A DNA stretch of 64,000 nt from Streptomyces sp. JH34. GTDB lineage: Bacteria > Actinomycetota > Actinomycetes > Streptomycetales > Streptomycetaceae. The notes under the pieces were generated by a model, which had not been told where the DNA came from, ran no database searches, and saw only the letters and a list, made by a program, of their open reading frames with translations. The stretch lies in contig NZ_JAJSOO010000001.1 in the NCBI RefSeq assembly GCF_029428875.1, positions 3,162,001 through 3,226,000 of the forward strand, given 5' to 3'. The stretch's first letter is position 1; every line of letters begins with the position of its first letter. The translations under genes and the position numbers were made by a program. Below are positions 52,901 through 61,305 of this stretch, in pieces.

Positions 52901-53177
52901 CGCTGTTGGCGGCGGCCAGGACGGCGGGGCCGTCACCGGACGCGGCGCGCAGGGTGAGGCGGAGCCTGCCGGGTACCCCGGCGCGGGCGGCGGCGTCGGC
53001 GGCGTTCTGCGCCAGTTCGACGACCAGCCGGTCACGGTAGCCGCCGAGCGCGAGGTCCTCCTCGGCGTTGGCGTCCTCCCGGAAGCGGGCGGGACCCGCG
53101 CCCCAGGCGTCGAGCACGCCGCGCCGCAGTCGCGCCGTCCCGAACGGATCGGCCCCCTCGGTCGCATTCATGCCCAC
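49995..53177 (-). CDS. Sacsin N-terminal-like HATPase protein, 1060 aa
   Basis: The N-terminal ~170 residues form a GHKL/HSP90-type ATP-binding domain: N-box ELAQNAADAAARAGVPG, then the ATP-lid/G-box AVGRFGVGFAAVLAVSD. The remaining ~850 residues are acidic, Leu/Ala/Pro-rich, without recognised enzyme motifs. Actinobacteria hold large single-copy proteins of this kind, labelled sacsin N-terminal ATP-binding-like; sacsin is a eukaryotic chaperone-like protein, so a chaperone role is only a suggestion. GTG 53175-53177 with GGAG seven bases upstream is preferred over ATG 53171. Confidence 0.85.
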   Translation of the reverse strand: MGMNATEGADPFGTARLRRGVLDAWGAGPARFREDANAEEDLALGGYRDRLVVELAQNAADAAARAGVPGRLRLTLRAASGDGPAVLAAANSGAPLDATGVESLSTLRASAKREGHESAVGRFGVGFAAVLAVSDEPAVIGRHGGVRWSLAEARDLARQAAVGSPGLGDELRRRDGHVPLLRLPLPAEGTAPDGYDTVVVLPLRDGVAEDLVGRLLDGVDDALLLTLPGLDEVVIETPDGARTLRRSQHGPYTHVDDSARGLHRWRTAAGSGSLEPALLADRPVEERLRPYWSVTWAVPVDEDGAPQHPRTAPVVHAPTPTDEPLGVPALLIASLPLDTTRRHPAPGPLTDFLVERAADAYAELLAGWEPVSVATIALVPGALGKGRLDGALRAAILERLPRIAFLEPAAPRDPAEAAGQWDDWDGAGTPGRDTAALRPVEAEVVEGAGAETVRVLAEVLPCLLPAGLERRTELRTLGVARVPLTEAVDRLAGLERDPEWWRRLYDSLAGVDPDRLSGLPVPLAGPADAPRTTIGPRQVLLPLPDAPGSPVLDKLARLGLKVAHPDAAHPLLEKLGALPATPRAVLTTPQVRAAVAGSLDAGEIWDEDALDADELAETVLTLVRDADLAPGDEPWLGALALPDEDGEPAPAGELVLPDSPFAQVMREGELALCDAELAARWGEQPLTACGVLATFALVRATDVVLDPDELEPRDSDFAEPDDAGLLDAVDVWCEDVLDQLPDTPVPPVATELVAVRDLDLVDDDAWPQALAMLARPPLRDALTQPVRVLLPDGTTQSVRPYTAWWLRDHPVLDGRRPAGLRAAGGDPRLEGLYDSADATGFDDAQVLRALGVRTSVAALLDEPGGAAELLGRLADEERPVGPVQLHSLYTALAELDPEQVTLPDELRAVVGDEVRVADAADVVIADAPDLLPLAGGLPLLPVAPARAAELADLLQVRRLGESVEAAVTTEGEEHRVPDSVRILLGAGTPGSYVEHGELRAGGVELDWRRTPDGVVHASTLEGVAAGLAWAAGQWPRRFEVAALLEDPSRTEELARDRWFD

Positions 53178-53420
53178 GCTCGTACTCCGCTCTTCCGGTG
53201 ACCCGTGACGCCCAGTGTGCGCCCGAAGGTACCGCGACCGGGAACCCCCGCAGCGCCCCGTCCCCGGGCAGCACCCCGGCCCCGGATCCACCGGGACGCG
53301 GTCCACCGGACCGCGGCGGGCCACGAGCGCGCGGCCGTCGGCGCTCGGGGCCGCGGGATGTCCCCCGGAGGAGATCCCCGGGAGTGCCGGGGACCGCGCA
53401 GGAGCGCACGGCGGGGCCCG

Positions 53421-53445
53421 GGGTCCGGCACGGTGCCGGACCCCG
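53421..53445 (-). terminator. Terminator of the DUF3027 gene
   Basis: An 11-bp perfect stem (GGGGTCCGGCA / TGCCGGACCCC) with a CGG loop, 16 bases past the DUF3027 stop, separates it from the sacsin-like gene. Confidence 0.8.
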
Positions 53446-53460
53446 CAGCGGGCGGGAGGG

Positions 53461-54393
53461 TCAGGAGTGGCCGAGGTCTTCCGTCGAGCCGTCGGGCTGG
53501 GCCGGGACCGAACCCGAGTCGTCCGCCGGACGCAGCTGGTAGTCGTCCACCCGCATCGTGTCCAGCGCGTGCGGCGCCGGCTTCGGCGGCTTCGGCATGA
53601 CCGCCGCCTCGGAGTGACCACCGCAGCCGTACGACAGGGAGACCACCCGGCCGTCCGCCGGGGCGAACTCGTTCGCGCAGACCCCGAAGGCCTGCCTCAG
53701 CGAGCCCGTCATCGGCACCAGGAACGCACAGCTGACGCACGACGCCGGCGCCGCCTGCGCCATGGGCGTCCTCGCGCCGAACTCCTCGTCCCACCGGTCC
53801 GCCGCGAGCCCCAGCCCGTAACGGGACAGCACCCGCGCACGGCGCGTGCCGAGCTCCTCCGCGACCGAGGCGATCGAGCCGCGGACCGTCCCGGGCAGCG
53901 TCGTCAGCTCCGCGTCCTCCGCGTCGGCGAGGGCGGCCAGCTCCTGCGACACGTCGGAGACGGCGGAGTTCGGCAGGGGCTCGTCCTCGCCCGTCCAGCC
54001 GGGCTCCAGGCGCGGGTCCTCCGCCTCGGTCGGCAGGAGGTCGCCGGGGCCCATGTCACCGGGCCGCAGCCGCTCGCTCCAGGGCACCCACTCGGGGGCG
54101 AGGAGCGCGTCGGACCCGGGCAGCAGCACCGTTTCGTCAAGCGTGACGTTCTTGGCGCGGGAGGCCCTGGCGACCGTCACCGCCCAGCGCCAGCCCCGGT
54201 AGCCGGGCTCCTTGGACTCGAAGTAGTGCGTGACGACCCGGTCCCCCTCGGAGACCAGGGCCACGTGCTCACCCACCACTCCTGGCGCGGCAGCTTCCTC
54301 CGCCGCCGCGCGTGCGAGGTCTACCGCCTCGGCGCACAGACGGTCAGGGGCGGGGGTACGGGCCGTACGGCTTCGCGTCGTCGCAGCACTCAC
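53461..54393 (-). CDS. DUF3027-family protein
   Basis: 310 aa. Domain marks are LVSEGDRVVTHYFESKEPGY, GWRWAVTVARASRAKNVTLD and ETVLLPGSDALLAPEWVPWS; the C-terminal half has ASCVSCAFLVPMTGSLRQAFG and GVCANEFAPADGRVVS with SYGCGGHSE, a four-cysteine set that may bind metal. DUF3027 is a conserved actinobacterial family of unknown role. The start is GTG 54391-54393 with GGAGAG upstream. Confidence 0.88.
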   Translation of the reverse strand: MSAATTRSRTARTPAPDRLCAEAVDLARAAAEEAAAPGVVGEHVALVSEGDRVVTHYFESKEPGYRGWRWAVTVARASRAKNVTLDETVLLPGSDALLAPEWVPWSERLRPGDMGPGDLLPTEAEDPRLEPGWTGEDEPLPNSAVSDVSQELAALADAEDAELTTLPGTVRGSIASVAEELGTRRARVLSRYGLGLAADRWDEEFGARTPMAQAAPASCVSCAFLVPMTGSLRQAFGVCANEFAPADGRVVSLSYGCGGHSEAAVMPKPPKPAPHALDTMRVDDYQLRPADDSGSVPAQPDGSTEDLGHS

Positions 54394-54832
54394 AGGTCTC
54401 GCTTCTCTCCATACGCCGTCTCACGAGCGCGCCAGCAGCTCCATCGATGTCCGATTTCGGCCATGACAGTTGTGGGCGGAGCGGACCTGGGGGCCGCGTC
54501 GACGTCCACACCCGTTGTGCCTGCCTCGGGCGCGCCTTCTGCCACCCATTCTGCGGGATCGCGGAGAGGCGCGCGGCCAAGAACAACCGCCGGTGGCGCG
54601 TGAGTGCACGCTACCCTCTCCGCCGCTCCCAGCCCACCTGCCCGTCCCAAACAGGTTCGGAACGCTTGCGGACCGGTCACGCCTCCGACGCCCCGCCGGG
54701 GCGGAAACGCCCGGGACCGCTGGTGTGTCCCAGCCTTTTTCCGGCCGGGAGGACTCACCCGACGGAGCGGCCCGGACCGCGCCCCGGGCGATCATGGGTT
54801 CGTCCCGGCGGGGGGTGGGGCACTATGACCAC
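54394..54832. other. Intergenic stretch between DUF3027 and MFS genes
   Basis: 439 bp of GC-rich DNA. I see no coding frame with a ribosome binding site. A short CGCCCC-N3-GGGGCG hairpin occurs near 54700. It must hold the divergent promoters of the DUF3027 and MFS genes, but I could not place them. Confidence 0.4.
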
Positions 54833-56260
54833 GTGGCCGCCGCCAGGTCGTCCGACCGATCCGGCCCGCTCCGCAGGGCGGGCCGGGCGATGGGCCGTGC
54901 CCTGCGCGCCCCCTTCACCGGCACCGCGCGGGGGATCCGGAAGGCGACCCACGCCCACGGGGCGGGCGAGTCCGGCCTCGGCAAGCTGATCGAGCTGCAC
55001 GCGGTCAACGGCGCCGGTGACGTCATGATCACCGTGGCTCTGGCCTCCACGGTGTTCTTCTCCGTACCGACCGACGAGGCGCGCGGGCGCGTCGCCCTCT
55101 ATCTCGCGGTCACGATGGCTCCCTTCACCCTGCTTGCCCCGGTGGTCGGCCCGCTCCTGGACCGGCTGCCGCACGGCCGCCGCGCGGCGATGGCCGGCGC
55201 CATGTTCGCGCGGGCCGTCCTCGCGATCACGATGTCGGGCGCGGTGGCCACGGGCGGCCTGGAGCTCTATCCGGCGGCTCTGGGCGTCCTGGTCTGCTCG
55301 AAGGCGTACGGGGTGGTGCGCAGCGCCGTCGTTCCGCGCCTGCTGCCACCCCGCTTCTCCCTGGTGAAGGCGAACTCACGGGTCACCCTGGCGGGTCTGC
55401 TGGCGACCGGCGTCGCGGCGCCGATCGGGGCGGGGCTGCAGAGCATCGGCTCCCCCTGGCCCCTCTACGGCGCCTGCGCGATCTTCCTCGGCGGGACCGT
55501 CCTCGCCTTCACGCTCCCCCACAAGGTCGACTCCGCGAAGGGGGAACGTAAGGCGCGGCTCGTCGTCCCGCACGAGGACGCGGCCCTTCCACCGGCCCCC
55601 GCACCCGTCACCAAGGGCGGCGGGAGCACCAGGACCGGCAGGAGGAGGGGACGGGACAAACCACCGGGACTGCGTTCCGTCGGGCCGTCCGTCCTGCACG
55701 GTCTCCAGGCCAACGCCTCGCACCGCGCGCTCTCCGGGTTCCTGATCTTCTACCTGGCGTTCCTGCTGCGTGAGCACCCGCTGGCCGGGCAGAGCGCCGC
55801 GGTCTCCCTCGGCATCGTCGGCGTGGCGGCGGGCGTCGGCAACGCCTGCGGCACCGCGGTCGGCTCGTGGCTGAGGGCCCGCGGCCCCGAACTGATCGTC
55901 GCCACGGTGCTGGGGCTCGCCCTGGGGGTGGCGGTGCTCGCCGCGGTCTTCTTCAGCACGGTGATGGTGGCCGCGCTCACCGCGGTCGCCGGTTTCACCC
56001 AGGCCCTGTCGAAACTGTCGCTGGACGCGATGATCCAGCGCGATGTCCCGGAGGAGGTGCGCACGTCGGCCTTCGCCCGGTCGGAGACACTGCTCCAGAT
56101 GTCCTGGGTGGTGGGCGGCGCGATCGGTATCGCGCTCCCCCTCAACGGCGTAGTCGGCATGTCGGTCGCCGCCGGGATCCTCGCGCTGGGCGCGGGCGCC
56201 TCCGTACGGGGACTCCTGGGGGCCGCGCGGCGCGGCTCACCGCACCCCCGCGTGGCGTGA
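54833..56260 (+). CDS. MFS-family transporter
   Basis: 475 aa with about 10-12 helices (LIELHAVNGAGDVMITVALA, FSVPTDEARGRVALYLAVTM, APFTLLAPVVGPLLDRLPHG, later FLIFYLAFLLREHPLAGQSA). The middle loop (~residues 245-290) is long, basic and Lys/Arg/Gly-rich. The motif AKAYGVVRS-like SKAYGVVRSAVVPRLLPPRF is characteristic of an actinobacterial core MFS group of unknown substrate. The start is uncertain: GTG 54833 is chosen by similarity of the N-terminus, ATG 54794 is the alternative. Confidence 0.85.
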   Translation: MAAARSSDRSGPLRRAGRAMGRALRAPFTGTARGIRKATHAHGAGESGLGKLIELHAVNGAGDVMITVALASTVFFSVPTDEARGRVALYLAVTMAPFTLLAPVVGPLLDRLPHGRRAAMAGAMFARAVLAITMSGAVATGGLELYPAALGVLVCSKAYGVVRSAVVPRLLPPRFSLVKANSRVTLAGLLATGVAAPIGAGLQSIGSPWPLYGACAIFLGGTVLAFTLPHKVDSAKGERKARLVVPHEDAALPPAPAPVTKGGGSTRTGRRRGRDKPPGLRSVGPSVLHGLQANASHRALSGFLIFYLAFLLREHPLAGQSAAVSLGIVGVAAGVGNACGTAVGSWLRARGPELIVATVLGLALGVAVLAAVFFSTVMVAALTAVAGFTQALSKLSLDAMIQRDVPEEVRTSAFARSETLLQMSWVVGGAIGIALPLNGVVGMSVAAGILALGAGASVRGLLGAARRGSPHPRVA

Positions 56261-56274
56261 GCGGCACCGACCGA

Positions 56275-56280
56275 TAACCT
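56275..56280 (+). promoter_or_regulatory. -10 box of leaderless DUF2771/mqnB/mqnD operon
   Basis: TAACCT lies 7 bases before ATG 56288; no ribosome binding site is present at this start. Confidence 0.45.
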
Positions 56281-56287
56281 TCGGCGC

Positions 56288-56770
56288 ATGACCGTTCCGT
56301 TCTTCTCCGGTAAGAGCCGTCGAATCGGCGTCGCCCTCGGTGCCGTGTCCGCGGGACTCCTCGTCCTGTCCGCCTGCGACAAGCCGACGCCGCTCGCCAC
56401 CGTGACGGTCGGCGACAACTCGGTGAGCACCGAGGCCGCCTGCTACAACGACGGCAACGCCCTCAAGGAGTCCGAGGTCCAGGGCTGCCTCAACAAGAAG
56501 GCGGAGAAGTCCGTCAAGGTCGCGATGGACGACAAGGTCCGCTTCGGCGTCGACCCCGAGGTCGCGGACAACGGATGGACCCTGTTCATCAACGGCCAGC
56601 AGGCCGAGCAGGAGCCGTACAAGAAGACCTACCGCTCGATCCCCGGCAGCGCCTTCTTCGCGAGCCAGACGGGCGAGACCACGGCGGACAAGACGCAGAT
56701 CAGCATCGTCGAGACCAAGGGTCAGAAGCTCACCGGCGTCTGGCACTTCCAGCTCACGAAGACGTCCTGA
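56288..56770 (+). CDS. DUF2771-family lipoprotein
   Basis: 160 aa. A basic N-terminus, hydrophobic core (GVALGAVSAGLLVLSAC) and a lipobox L-S-A-C predict a lipoprotein with Cys at residue 30. The domain has TVTVGDNSVSTEAACYNDGN, DDKVRFGVDPEVADNGWTLF and SQTGETTADKTQISIVETKG. DUF2771 is a small actinobacterial family of unknown function. It precedes mqnB by 25 bp, so co-transcription is likely. Confidence 0.85.
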   Translation: MTVPFFSGKSRRIGVALGAVSAGLLVLSACDKPTPLATVTVGDNSVSTEAACYNDGNALKESEVQGCLNKKAEKSVKVAMDDKVRFGVDPEVADNGWTLFINGQQAEQEPYKKTYRSIPGSAFFASQTGETTADKTQISIVETKGQKLTGVWHFQLTKTS

Positions 56771-56795
56771 CCCCCTGACCCCGAGGACCACCGCT

Positions 56796-57515
56796 GTGCG
56801 GGTGCTTGTCGTGACCGCCGTCCCGGCCGAGCGGGACGCGGTCACGCGTGCGTTCGGGGCCGGACCGCGGGTGCGTGAGGTGCCGGGCGGCGAAGTGCAC
56901 CGCGCCGGCCCGTTCGACGTCCTCGCGGGCGGCGTGGGTCCCGCCGCAGCAGCGGCCGCCACGGCCTTCGCCCTCGCCGGCGCGCCCGCGGGGGAGCCGT
57001 ACGCGCTCGTCGTCTCGGCCGGTGTCGGCGGCGGGTTCGCACCCGCGGCGCCCGTCGGCTCCCTCGCCGTGGCGACCGGCATCGTCGCCGCCGACCTCGG
57101 CGCCGAGACCCCGGCCGGATTCGTGCCCGTCACCGGTCTCGGCTTCGGCAGGGACACCTTCCTGCCGCCCGAGGCACTCGTACGGGACGTGGCGGAGGCC
57201 ACCGGCGCCGTGCCGGGCCCCGTCCTCACCGTATCCACCGTGACCGGCAGCGCGGCCCGCACCGCCGAGCTGCTGGCCGCACATCCCGGAGCCGTCGCCG
57301 AGGCCATGGAGGGCTTCGGCGTCGCGGAGGCAGCCGACCGGTTCGGCGTGCCGACGCTGGAGCTCCGGGCCGTCTCGAACACCGTGGGGCCGCGCGACCG
57401 CGAGGCCTGGCGTATCGGCGACGCGCTGGCGGCGCTCACCGAGGCGTTCGGGAAGACCGCACCCGTAGTGGAAAGTTGGACCCGGCATGACCGACTCGAC
57501 CGACACCGTGACTGA
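56796..57515 (+). CDS. mqnB: Futalosine hydrolase MqnB
   Basis: 239 aa, purine nucleoside phosphorylase-like. LVVTAVPAERDAVTRAFGAG, then VVSAGVGGGFAPAAPVGSLA, FLPPEALVRDVAEATGAVPG and VAEAMEGFGVAEAADRFGVP match futalosine hydrolases. It splits futalosine to dehypoxanthinylfutalosine in the alternative menaquinone pathway. S. coelicolor SCO4327 is the reference case, next to mqnD as here. GTG 56796 is the start; the 3' end overlaps mqnD by 29 bp. Confidence 0.93.
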   Translation: MRVLVVTAVPAERDAVTRAFGAGPRVREVPGGEVHRAGPFDVLAGGVGPAAAAAATAFALAGAPAGEPYALVVSAGVGGGFAPAAPVGSLAVATGIVAADLGAETPAGFVPVTGLGFGRDTFLPPEALVRDVAEATGAVPGPVLTVSTVTGSAARTAELLAAHPGAVAEAMEGFGVAEAADRFGVPTLELRAVSNTVGPRDREAWRIGDALAALTEAFGKTAPVVESWTRHDRLDRHRD

Positions 57516-58392
57516 CACCGCGACAGACCCGGTCGGCGCACCGCTCCCCGCGCTGCGCATCGCCTTCTCGCCGTGCCCGAACGACACCTTCGTCTTCGAC
57601 GCCTGGGCGCACGGAAGGGTCCCCGGCGCGCCCGCCCTCGACGTCACCTTCGCCGACATCGACCTCACCAACGGCATGGCCGAGCGCGGCGAGTTCGACG
57701 TGCTGAAGGTGTCCTACGCCGTCCTGCCCTGGGTGCTGGACGAGTACGCGCTGCTGCCGTGCGGCGGAGCCCTCGGGCGCGGCTGCGGCCCGCTGGTCCT
57801 CACGAAGGAGGCGGGCGCGGACCTGACGGGGAAGACCGTCGCCGTGCCGAGCGAGCGCTCCACCGCCTACCTGCTGTTCCGGCTGTGGGCGGCCGAGGCC
57901 GTGCCGGACGGGGTGGGCGAGATCGTCGTCATGCCGTTCGACGAGATCATGCCCGCGGTGCGCGACGGCCGGGTGGACGCCGGTCTGGTCATCCACGAGG
58001 CCCGCTTCACGTATCAGAACTACGGCCTGCACAGCCTTGCCGACATGGGCGAGCACTGGGAGTCGACCACCGGCCTGCCGATCCCGCTCGGCGCGATCAT
58101 CGCCAGGCGCTCACTGGGCGAGGAGACGCTGAACCGGCTCTCGGATTCGATCCGCACGTCGGTGCGGATGGCCTGGGACGACCCGGAGCGTTCGCGTCCG
58201 TACGTCCTGGAGCACGCCCAGGAGATGGACCCGGCCGTGGCCGACCAGCACATCGGGCTGTACGTCAACGAGTTCACCGCCGACCTCGGCGAGCACGGCT
58301 ACGCGGCGATCCGCGGGCTGCTGACCCGGGCGGCGGCCGAGGGCCTCGTGCCGGCGCTGGCCCCGGACGCATTCTCCGTCACCGGACGCTGA
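57487..58392 (+). CDS. mqnD: 1,4-dihydroxy-6-naphthoate synthase MqnD
   Basis: 301 aa, MqnA/MqnD periplasmic-binding-like fold. Marks are RIAFSPCPNDTFVFDAWAHG, EFDVLKVSYAVLPWVLDEYA, CGPLVLTKEAGADLTGKTVA and LVIHEARFTYQNYGLHSLAD with the catalytic His. It turns cyclic dehypoxanthinylfutalosine into 1,4-dihydroxy-6-naphthoate. It is translationally linked to mqnB by a 29-bp overlap. The rest of the pathway (mqnA, mqnC) lies elsewhere. Confidence 0.95.
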   Translation: MTDSTDTVTDTATDPVGAPLPALRIAFSPCPNDTFVFDAWAHGRVPGAPALDVTFADIDLTNGMAERGEFDVLKVSYAVLPWVLDEYALLPCGGALGRGCGPLVLTKEAGADLTGKTVAVPSERSTAYLLFRLWAAEAVPDGVGEIVVMPFDEIMPAVRDGRVDAGLVIHEARFTYQNYGLHSLADMGEHWESTTGLPIPLGAIIARRSLGEETLNRLSDSIRTSVRMAWDDPERSRPYVLEHAQEMDPAVADQHIGLYVNEFTADLGEHGYAAIRGLLTRAAAEGLVPALAPDAFSVTGR

Positions 58393-58399
58393 CCGCGTG

Positions 58400-58424
58400 C
58401 TGCCGGGCCGCGGGGGCCCGGCAG
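58400..58424. terminator. Bidirectional terminator between mqnD and the cold-shock gene
   Basis: A 10-bp perfect stem (CTGCCGGGCC / GGCCCGGCAG) with a 5-base GCGGG loop, between two convergent gene ends. Confidence 0.85.
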
Positions 58425-58428
58425 CCCG

Positions 58429-58812
58429 TCAGACGTCGAGTTGGTCGGCGACCGCCCTCAGCAGTCCGGCGATCTTCGCGCCGGCGGCCTTGTCGGGGTA
58501 ACGGCCCCGCTCCAGCGAGGGCGTGATGTTCTCCAGGAGGGTCGTCAGGTCCTGCACGATCGAGGCGAGCTCGTCCGGCCTGCGCCGCTGTGCGGCGGCG
58601 ACGGACGGCGTGGGGTCGAGGATCACCACGGAGAGCGCCTGGTCACCGCGCTGGCCGGCGACCACACCGAACTCGACGCGCTGACCGGGCTTCAGCGCGT
58701 CGACGCCGGCCGGGAGAACGGAGGAGTGGACGAAGACGTCGGCGCCGTCGTCGCGGGAAAGAAAGCCGAAGCCCTTTTCCGAATTGAACCATTTGACCTT
58801 ACCCGTGGGCAC
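58429..58812 (-). CDS. Cold-shock-domain protein with C-terminal extension
   Basis: 127 aa. The CSD has RNP1 and RNP2 style residues (VPTGKVKWFNSEKGFGFLSR, then DVFVHSSVLPAGVDALKPGQ), an RNA-binding beta-barrel. Normal Csp proteins are ~67 aa; this one adds ~55 residues after VILDP, an alpha-helical tail (DELASIVQDLTTLLENITPS and KIAGLLRAVADQLDV). GTG 58810-58812 follows GAGGACAGAC. The tail may mediate dimerisation or protein contacts. Confidence 0.92.
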   Translation of the reverse strand: MPTGKVKWFNSEKGFGFLSRDDGADVFVHSSVLPAGVDALKPGQRVEFGVVAGQRGDQALSVVILDPTPSVAAAQRRRPDELASIVQDLTTLLENITPSLERGRYPDKAAGAKIAGLLRAVADQLDV

Positions 58813-58967
58813 GTCTGTCCTCGTCCTCGATCTCGTCGGTGCGCGGGGGAGCCGCGGAGAACGGCTCCGGATAGCAGTACAGCGGGTCCGTGACCCGCCG
58901 TGCCCCAGGCTAATGGCCCAGGGGCCGGACACAAGACGTCGCCGAAGGGTTCCGCCGAGCTGGGAAC

Positions 58968-58973
58968 TACCCT
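58968..58973 (+). promoter_or_regulatory. -10 box of leaderless small membrane-protein gene
   Basis: TACCCT ends 6 bases before GTG 58980; no ribosome binding site is present at this start. Confidence 0.4.
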
Positions 58974-58979
58974 GGCCGG

Positions 58980-59216
58980 GTGAGTACTACTCCTTCCGGC
59001 GCAGGCGACCGGCTCGTACAGGTCGGCGCGGTCGTCTTCTTCATCGGCGCACTGGCCACCCTCGTCACCGTCGCCCCCCTGTTCCTGGGCACCGACCCCT
59101 TCCCGCCCGTCGCCTACGCGGTGTGCATGCTGATGGGGCTGGGCTTCCTGATCGCGGGCGCGGGGGTGGTGCGCTCGGTGTGGAAGAGCTCCCCGAAGCG
59201 CGCCGCCGCTGAGTGA
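58980..59216 (+). CDS. Small two-helix membrane protein, 78 aa
   Basis: Two hydrophobic helices (VGAVVFFIGALATLVTVAPL and VAYAVCMLMGLGFLIAGAGV) flank a short FLGTDPFPP loop, with a polar, basic C-terminus (VWKSSPKRAAAE). It resembles small Streptomyces membrane proteins without known role. Transcription appears leaderless. Confidence 0.7.
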   Translation: MSTTPSGAGDRLVQVGAVVFFIGALATLVTVAPLFLGTDPFPPVAYAVCMLMGLGFLIAGAGVVRSVWKSSPKRAAAE

Positions 59217-59356
59217 CCGGCCGCGCCTCCCGCTGTCCGGCCCGCCACTCCCGCGCGTGATCCCCGTGTGCGCGCTCCCGAGGGAGCCGGGCCGCCGCCG
59301 GACAATGGCGTGAATCCGGTGCCCGCACCGCGGGCCCGGCCCCCTTCCCCGGCGCG

Positions 59357-59983
59357 TCAGGCGCCCGCGAAGGTCCTCAGCCAGGCGGGGAACGCCGTGA
59401 GGTCCGGAAGGATCACGTCGGCTCCCGCCGCCCGCAGCTCCTCCTCGTCGCACGGGCCGGTGGTGACACCGACGGACAGGGCGTTCGCGGCGTGCGCCCC
59501 GCGTACGTCCCCGGTGTGGTCGCCGACGTAGACGCGCGCGCCGTGCTCCAGGAGCGCCTCCGCCTTGCCCTCGGCCCAGAGGCCGCCGACCAGGACGTCC
59601 GCCGCGATGCCGAGGTGCGCGAGGTGGAGCTTGGCGTTCGGTTCGTACTTGGCGGTGACGACCACCGCCCGCCCGCCGAGCGCCCGCACGGCATCCACGG
59701 ACTCCCTGGCACCGGGGAGCGCGGTGGTCGGCGCGATCGCCGTGTCCGGGTACATCGCGCGGTACCGGTCGCAGGCCTCGGCGACCGCGTCGGCCGGGAA
59801 CCAGTTGGACATCTCGTCCTCGAGCGGCGGCCCGAGGCGGCTGACGACCAGGTCGGTGTCGATGTACACACCCGTCTCGGCGGCCAGCCTCCCGTAGGCG
59901 GCCTTGATGCCGGGCCGGGAGTCGATGAGCGTCATGTCGAGGTCGAAGCCGACCGTCAAGGTGTGTGAGGACATGCTCCCCAT
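59357..59983 (-). CDS. HAD-superfamily hydrolase (phosphatase-like)
   Basis: 208 aa. The catalytic motif I is VGFDLDMTLIDSRPGI (DxD), motif II/III region TALPGARESVDAVRALGGRA with VVVTAKYEPN, and motif IV YVGDHTGDVRGAHAANALSV. The cap lies near residues 30-80. The group is phosphoglycolate-phosphatase-like (Gph/PpaX). Starts at 59983 or 59974 are both possible; neither has good ribosome binding site spacing. Confidence 0.9.
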   Translation of the reverse strand: MGSMSSHTLTVGFDLDMTLIDSRPGIKAAYGRLAAETGVYIDTDLVVSRLGPPLEDEMSNWFPADAVAEACDRYRAMYPDTAIAPTTALPGARESVDAVRALGGRAVVVTAKYEPNAKLHLAHLGIAADVLVGGLWAEGKAEALLEHGARVYVGDHTGDVRGAHAANALSVGVTTGPCDEEELRAAGADVILPDLTAFPAWLRTFAGA

Positions 59984-60294
59984 TGTGCCGACCGCCCCGG
60001 CCCCGGTGTCCGGCCCGCCGACGGCGGGGCCCGGGGGTCCGGGGCCGGTCGGCGGCGTGCGGACTCACGGCACCCGCCCGCTCCTGCCGGGGGACCGGAG
60101 CCGACCCCGTGCCTCGGCCCCGTACCCCCGTACTCCCCGTCGCCCGTGGAGCGCGCGACGTGGGCCTGCGGCGGGGACGGCGGCCGGAGGCGCTCTGCCG
60201 GGGCGCACAGGGCCCGCATAGACTTAGCCAAGCCTTACCTCGCAATGTCCCGTCCCGTGCCGGATCCCGGTCCTCGCCCACCCGATTGGTCCCG
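59984..60294. promoter_or_regulatory. Control region of the iron-siderophore importer
   Basis: 311 bp. Near its right end are a -10 (TAGACT, 60219-60224) and an iron-box-like site over the transcription start. The rest is very GC-rich with no supported gene; it also holds the unplaced HAD promoter on the other strand. Confidence 0.5.
60224..60242. promoter_or_regulatory. Iron box (DmdR/IdeR-type) upstream of FecCD genes
   Basis: TTAGCCAAGCCTTACCTCG matches 12 of 19 positions of the iron-box consensus TTAGGTTAGGCTAACCTAA. It overlaps the predicted start of transcription, where iron-loaded DmdR would block the promoter. Confidence 0.65.
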
Positions 60295-61305
60295 ATGGCA
60301 GCCGCCGCTCCACGCCTGTCCAGACGCGCGCTCGCGACCGCCGCGGCCGTCGTCGCCCTGCTGCTGTCCGTCCTGCTCAGCCTCGCCGTGGGGGCGAGGA
60401 CCATCGCGCCGTCCGCCGTCCTCGACGCCCTGCTGCACGGTGGGCACTCGGACGCCGCCGAGGTGATCCGGCAGATGCGGGTGCCGCGCACCGTGATCGG
60501 ACTGATGGTCGGCGCGGCACTCGCCCTGGCCGGCACGGTGCTCCAGGGCATCACCCGCAACCCCATCGCCGACCCCGGGATCCTGGGGATCAGTCAGGGC
60601 GCCTCGGTCGCCGTGGTGCTGGCCATCGCGTACGCCGGGATCCACACCCTCACCGGCTATGTGTGGTTCGCCTTCGGCGGGGCCGCCGTCGCGTCCGTGG
60701 CCGTGTACGCCATCGCCTCCCGGGGCCGTGGCGGCGCGACCCCGGTGAAGCTCGCGCTGGGCGGGGCCGCGATCAACGCGCTGCTGGTGTCGGTCACGAT
60801 GGCGGTCCTCACCACGAAGGCCTCGGCCCTCGACGAGTTCCGCTTCTGGCAGGTGGGCTCGATCGCCGGACGCGAGGCCCAGGTCGCCCAGCAGATCTGG
60901 CCGTTCCTCCTGATCGGCACCGTCCTCGTGGTGTCCGTGGCGCGCGGACTCGACGCGCTGGCACTCGGCGAGGACGTCGCGAAGGGCCTGGGGCAGAACG
61001 TCGCGGCGGTCCGGATCGTCGGCGGCATCGGGGCGACCGTACTCACCGGCGCGGGCGTCGCGGCGGCCGGGCCGATCGCCTTCGTCGGCCTCGCCGTCCC
61101 CCACATCGCCCGCGCGATCGTGGGCAGCGACCACCGCTGGGTGCTGCCCATGGCCGCGCTCGTGGGCCCGGTGATGCTCCTCGTCCCCGACGTCGTCGGC
61201 CGGGTCCTGTTCCCGCCCGGCGAGGTCCCGGCAGGCGTCATGACGGCCCTGATCGGCGTCCCGTTCCTCGTCACCCTCGTACGCCGGAAGGCGGTGCCCG
61301 CATGA
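60295..61305 (+). CDS. Iron-siderophore ABC permease (FecCD family), first subunit
   Basis: 336 aa with about nine helices. FecCD marks are [40 protein letters not shown] and [19 protein letters not shown]. It forms a heterodimer with the next permease to pass ferric siderophore across the membrane. ATG 60295 gives the family N-terminus. The stop overlaps the next ATG (ATGA), so the three importer genes are coupled. Confidence 0.93.
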   Translation: MAAAAPRLSRRALATAAAVVALLLSVLLSLAVGARTIAPSAVLDALLHGGHSDAAEVIRQMRVPRTVIGLMVGAALALAGTVLQGITRNPIADPGILGISQGASVAVVLAIAYAGIHTLTGYVWFAFGGAAVASVAVYAIASRGRGGATPVKLALGGAAINALLVSVTMAVLTTKASALDEFRFWQVGSIAGREAQVAQQIWPFLLIGTVLVVSVARGLDALALGEDVAKGLGQNVAAVRIVGGIGATVLTGAGVAAAGPIAFVGLAVPHIARAIVGSDHRWVLPMAALVGPVMLLVPDVVGRVLFPPGEVPAGVMTALIGVPFLVTLVRRKAVPA

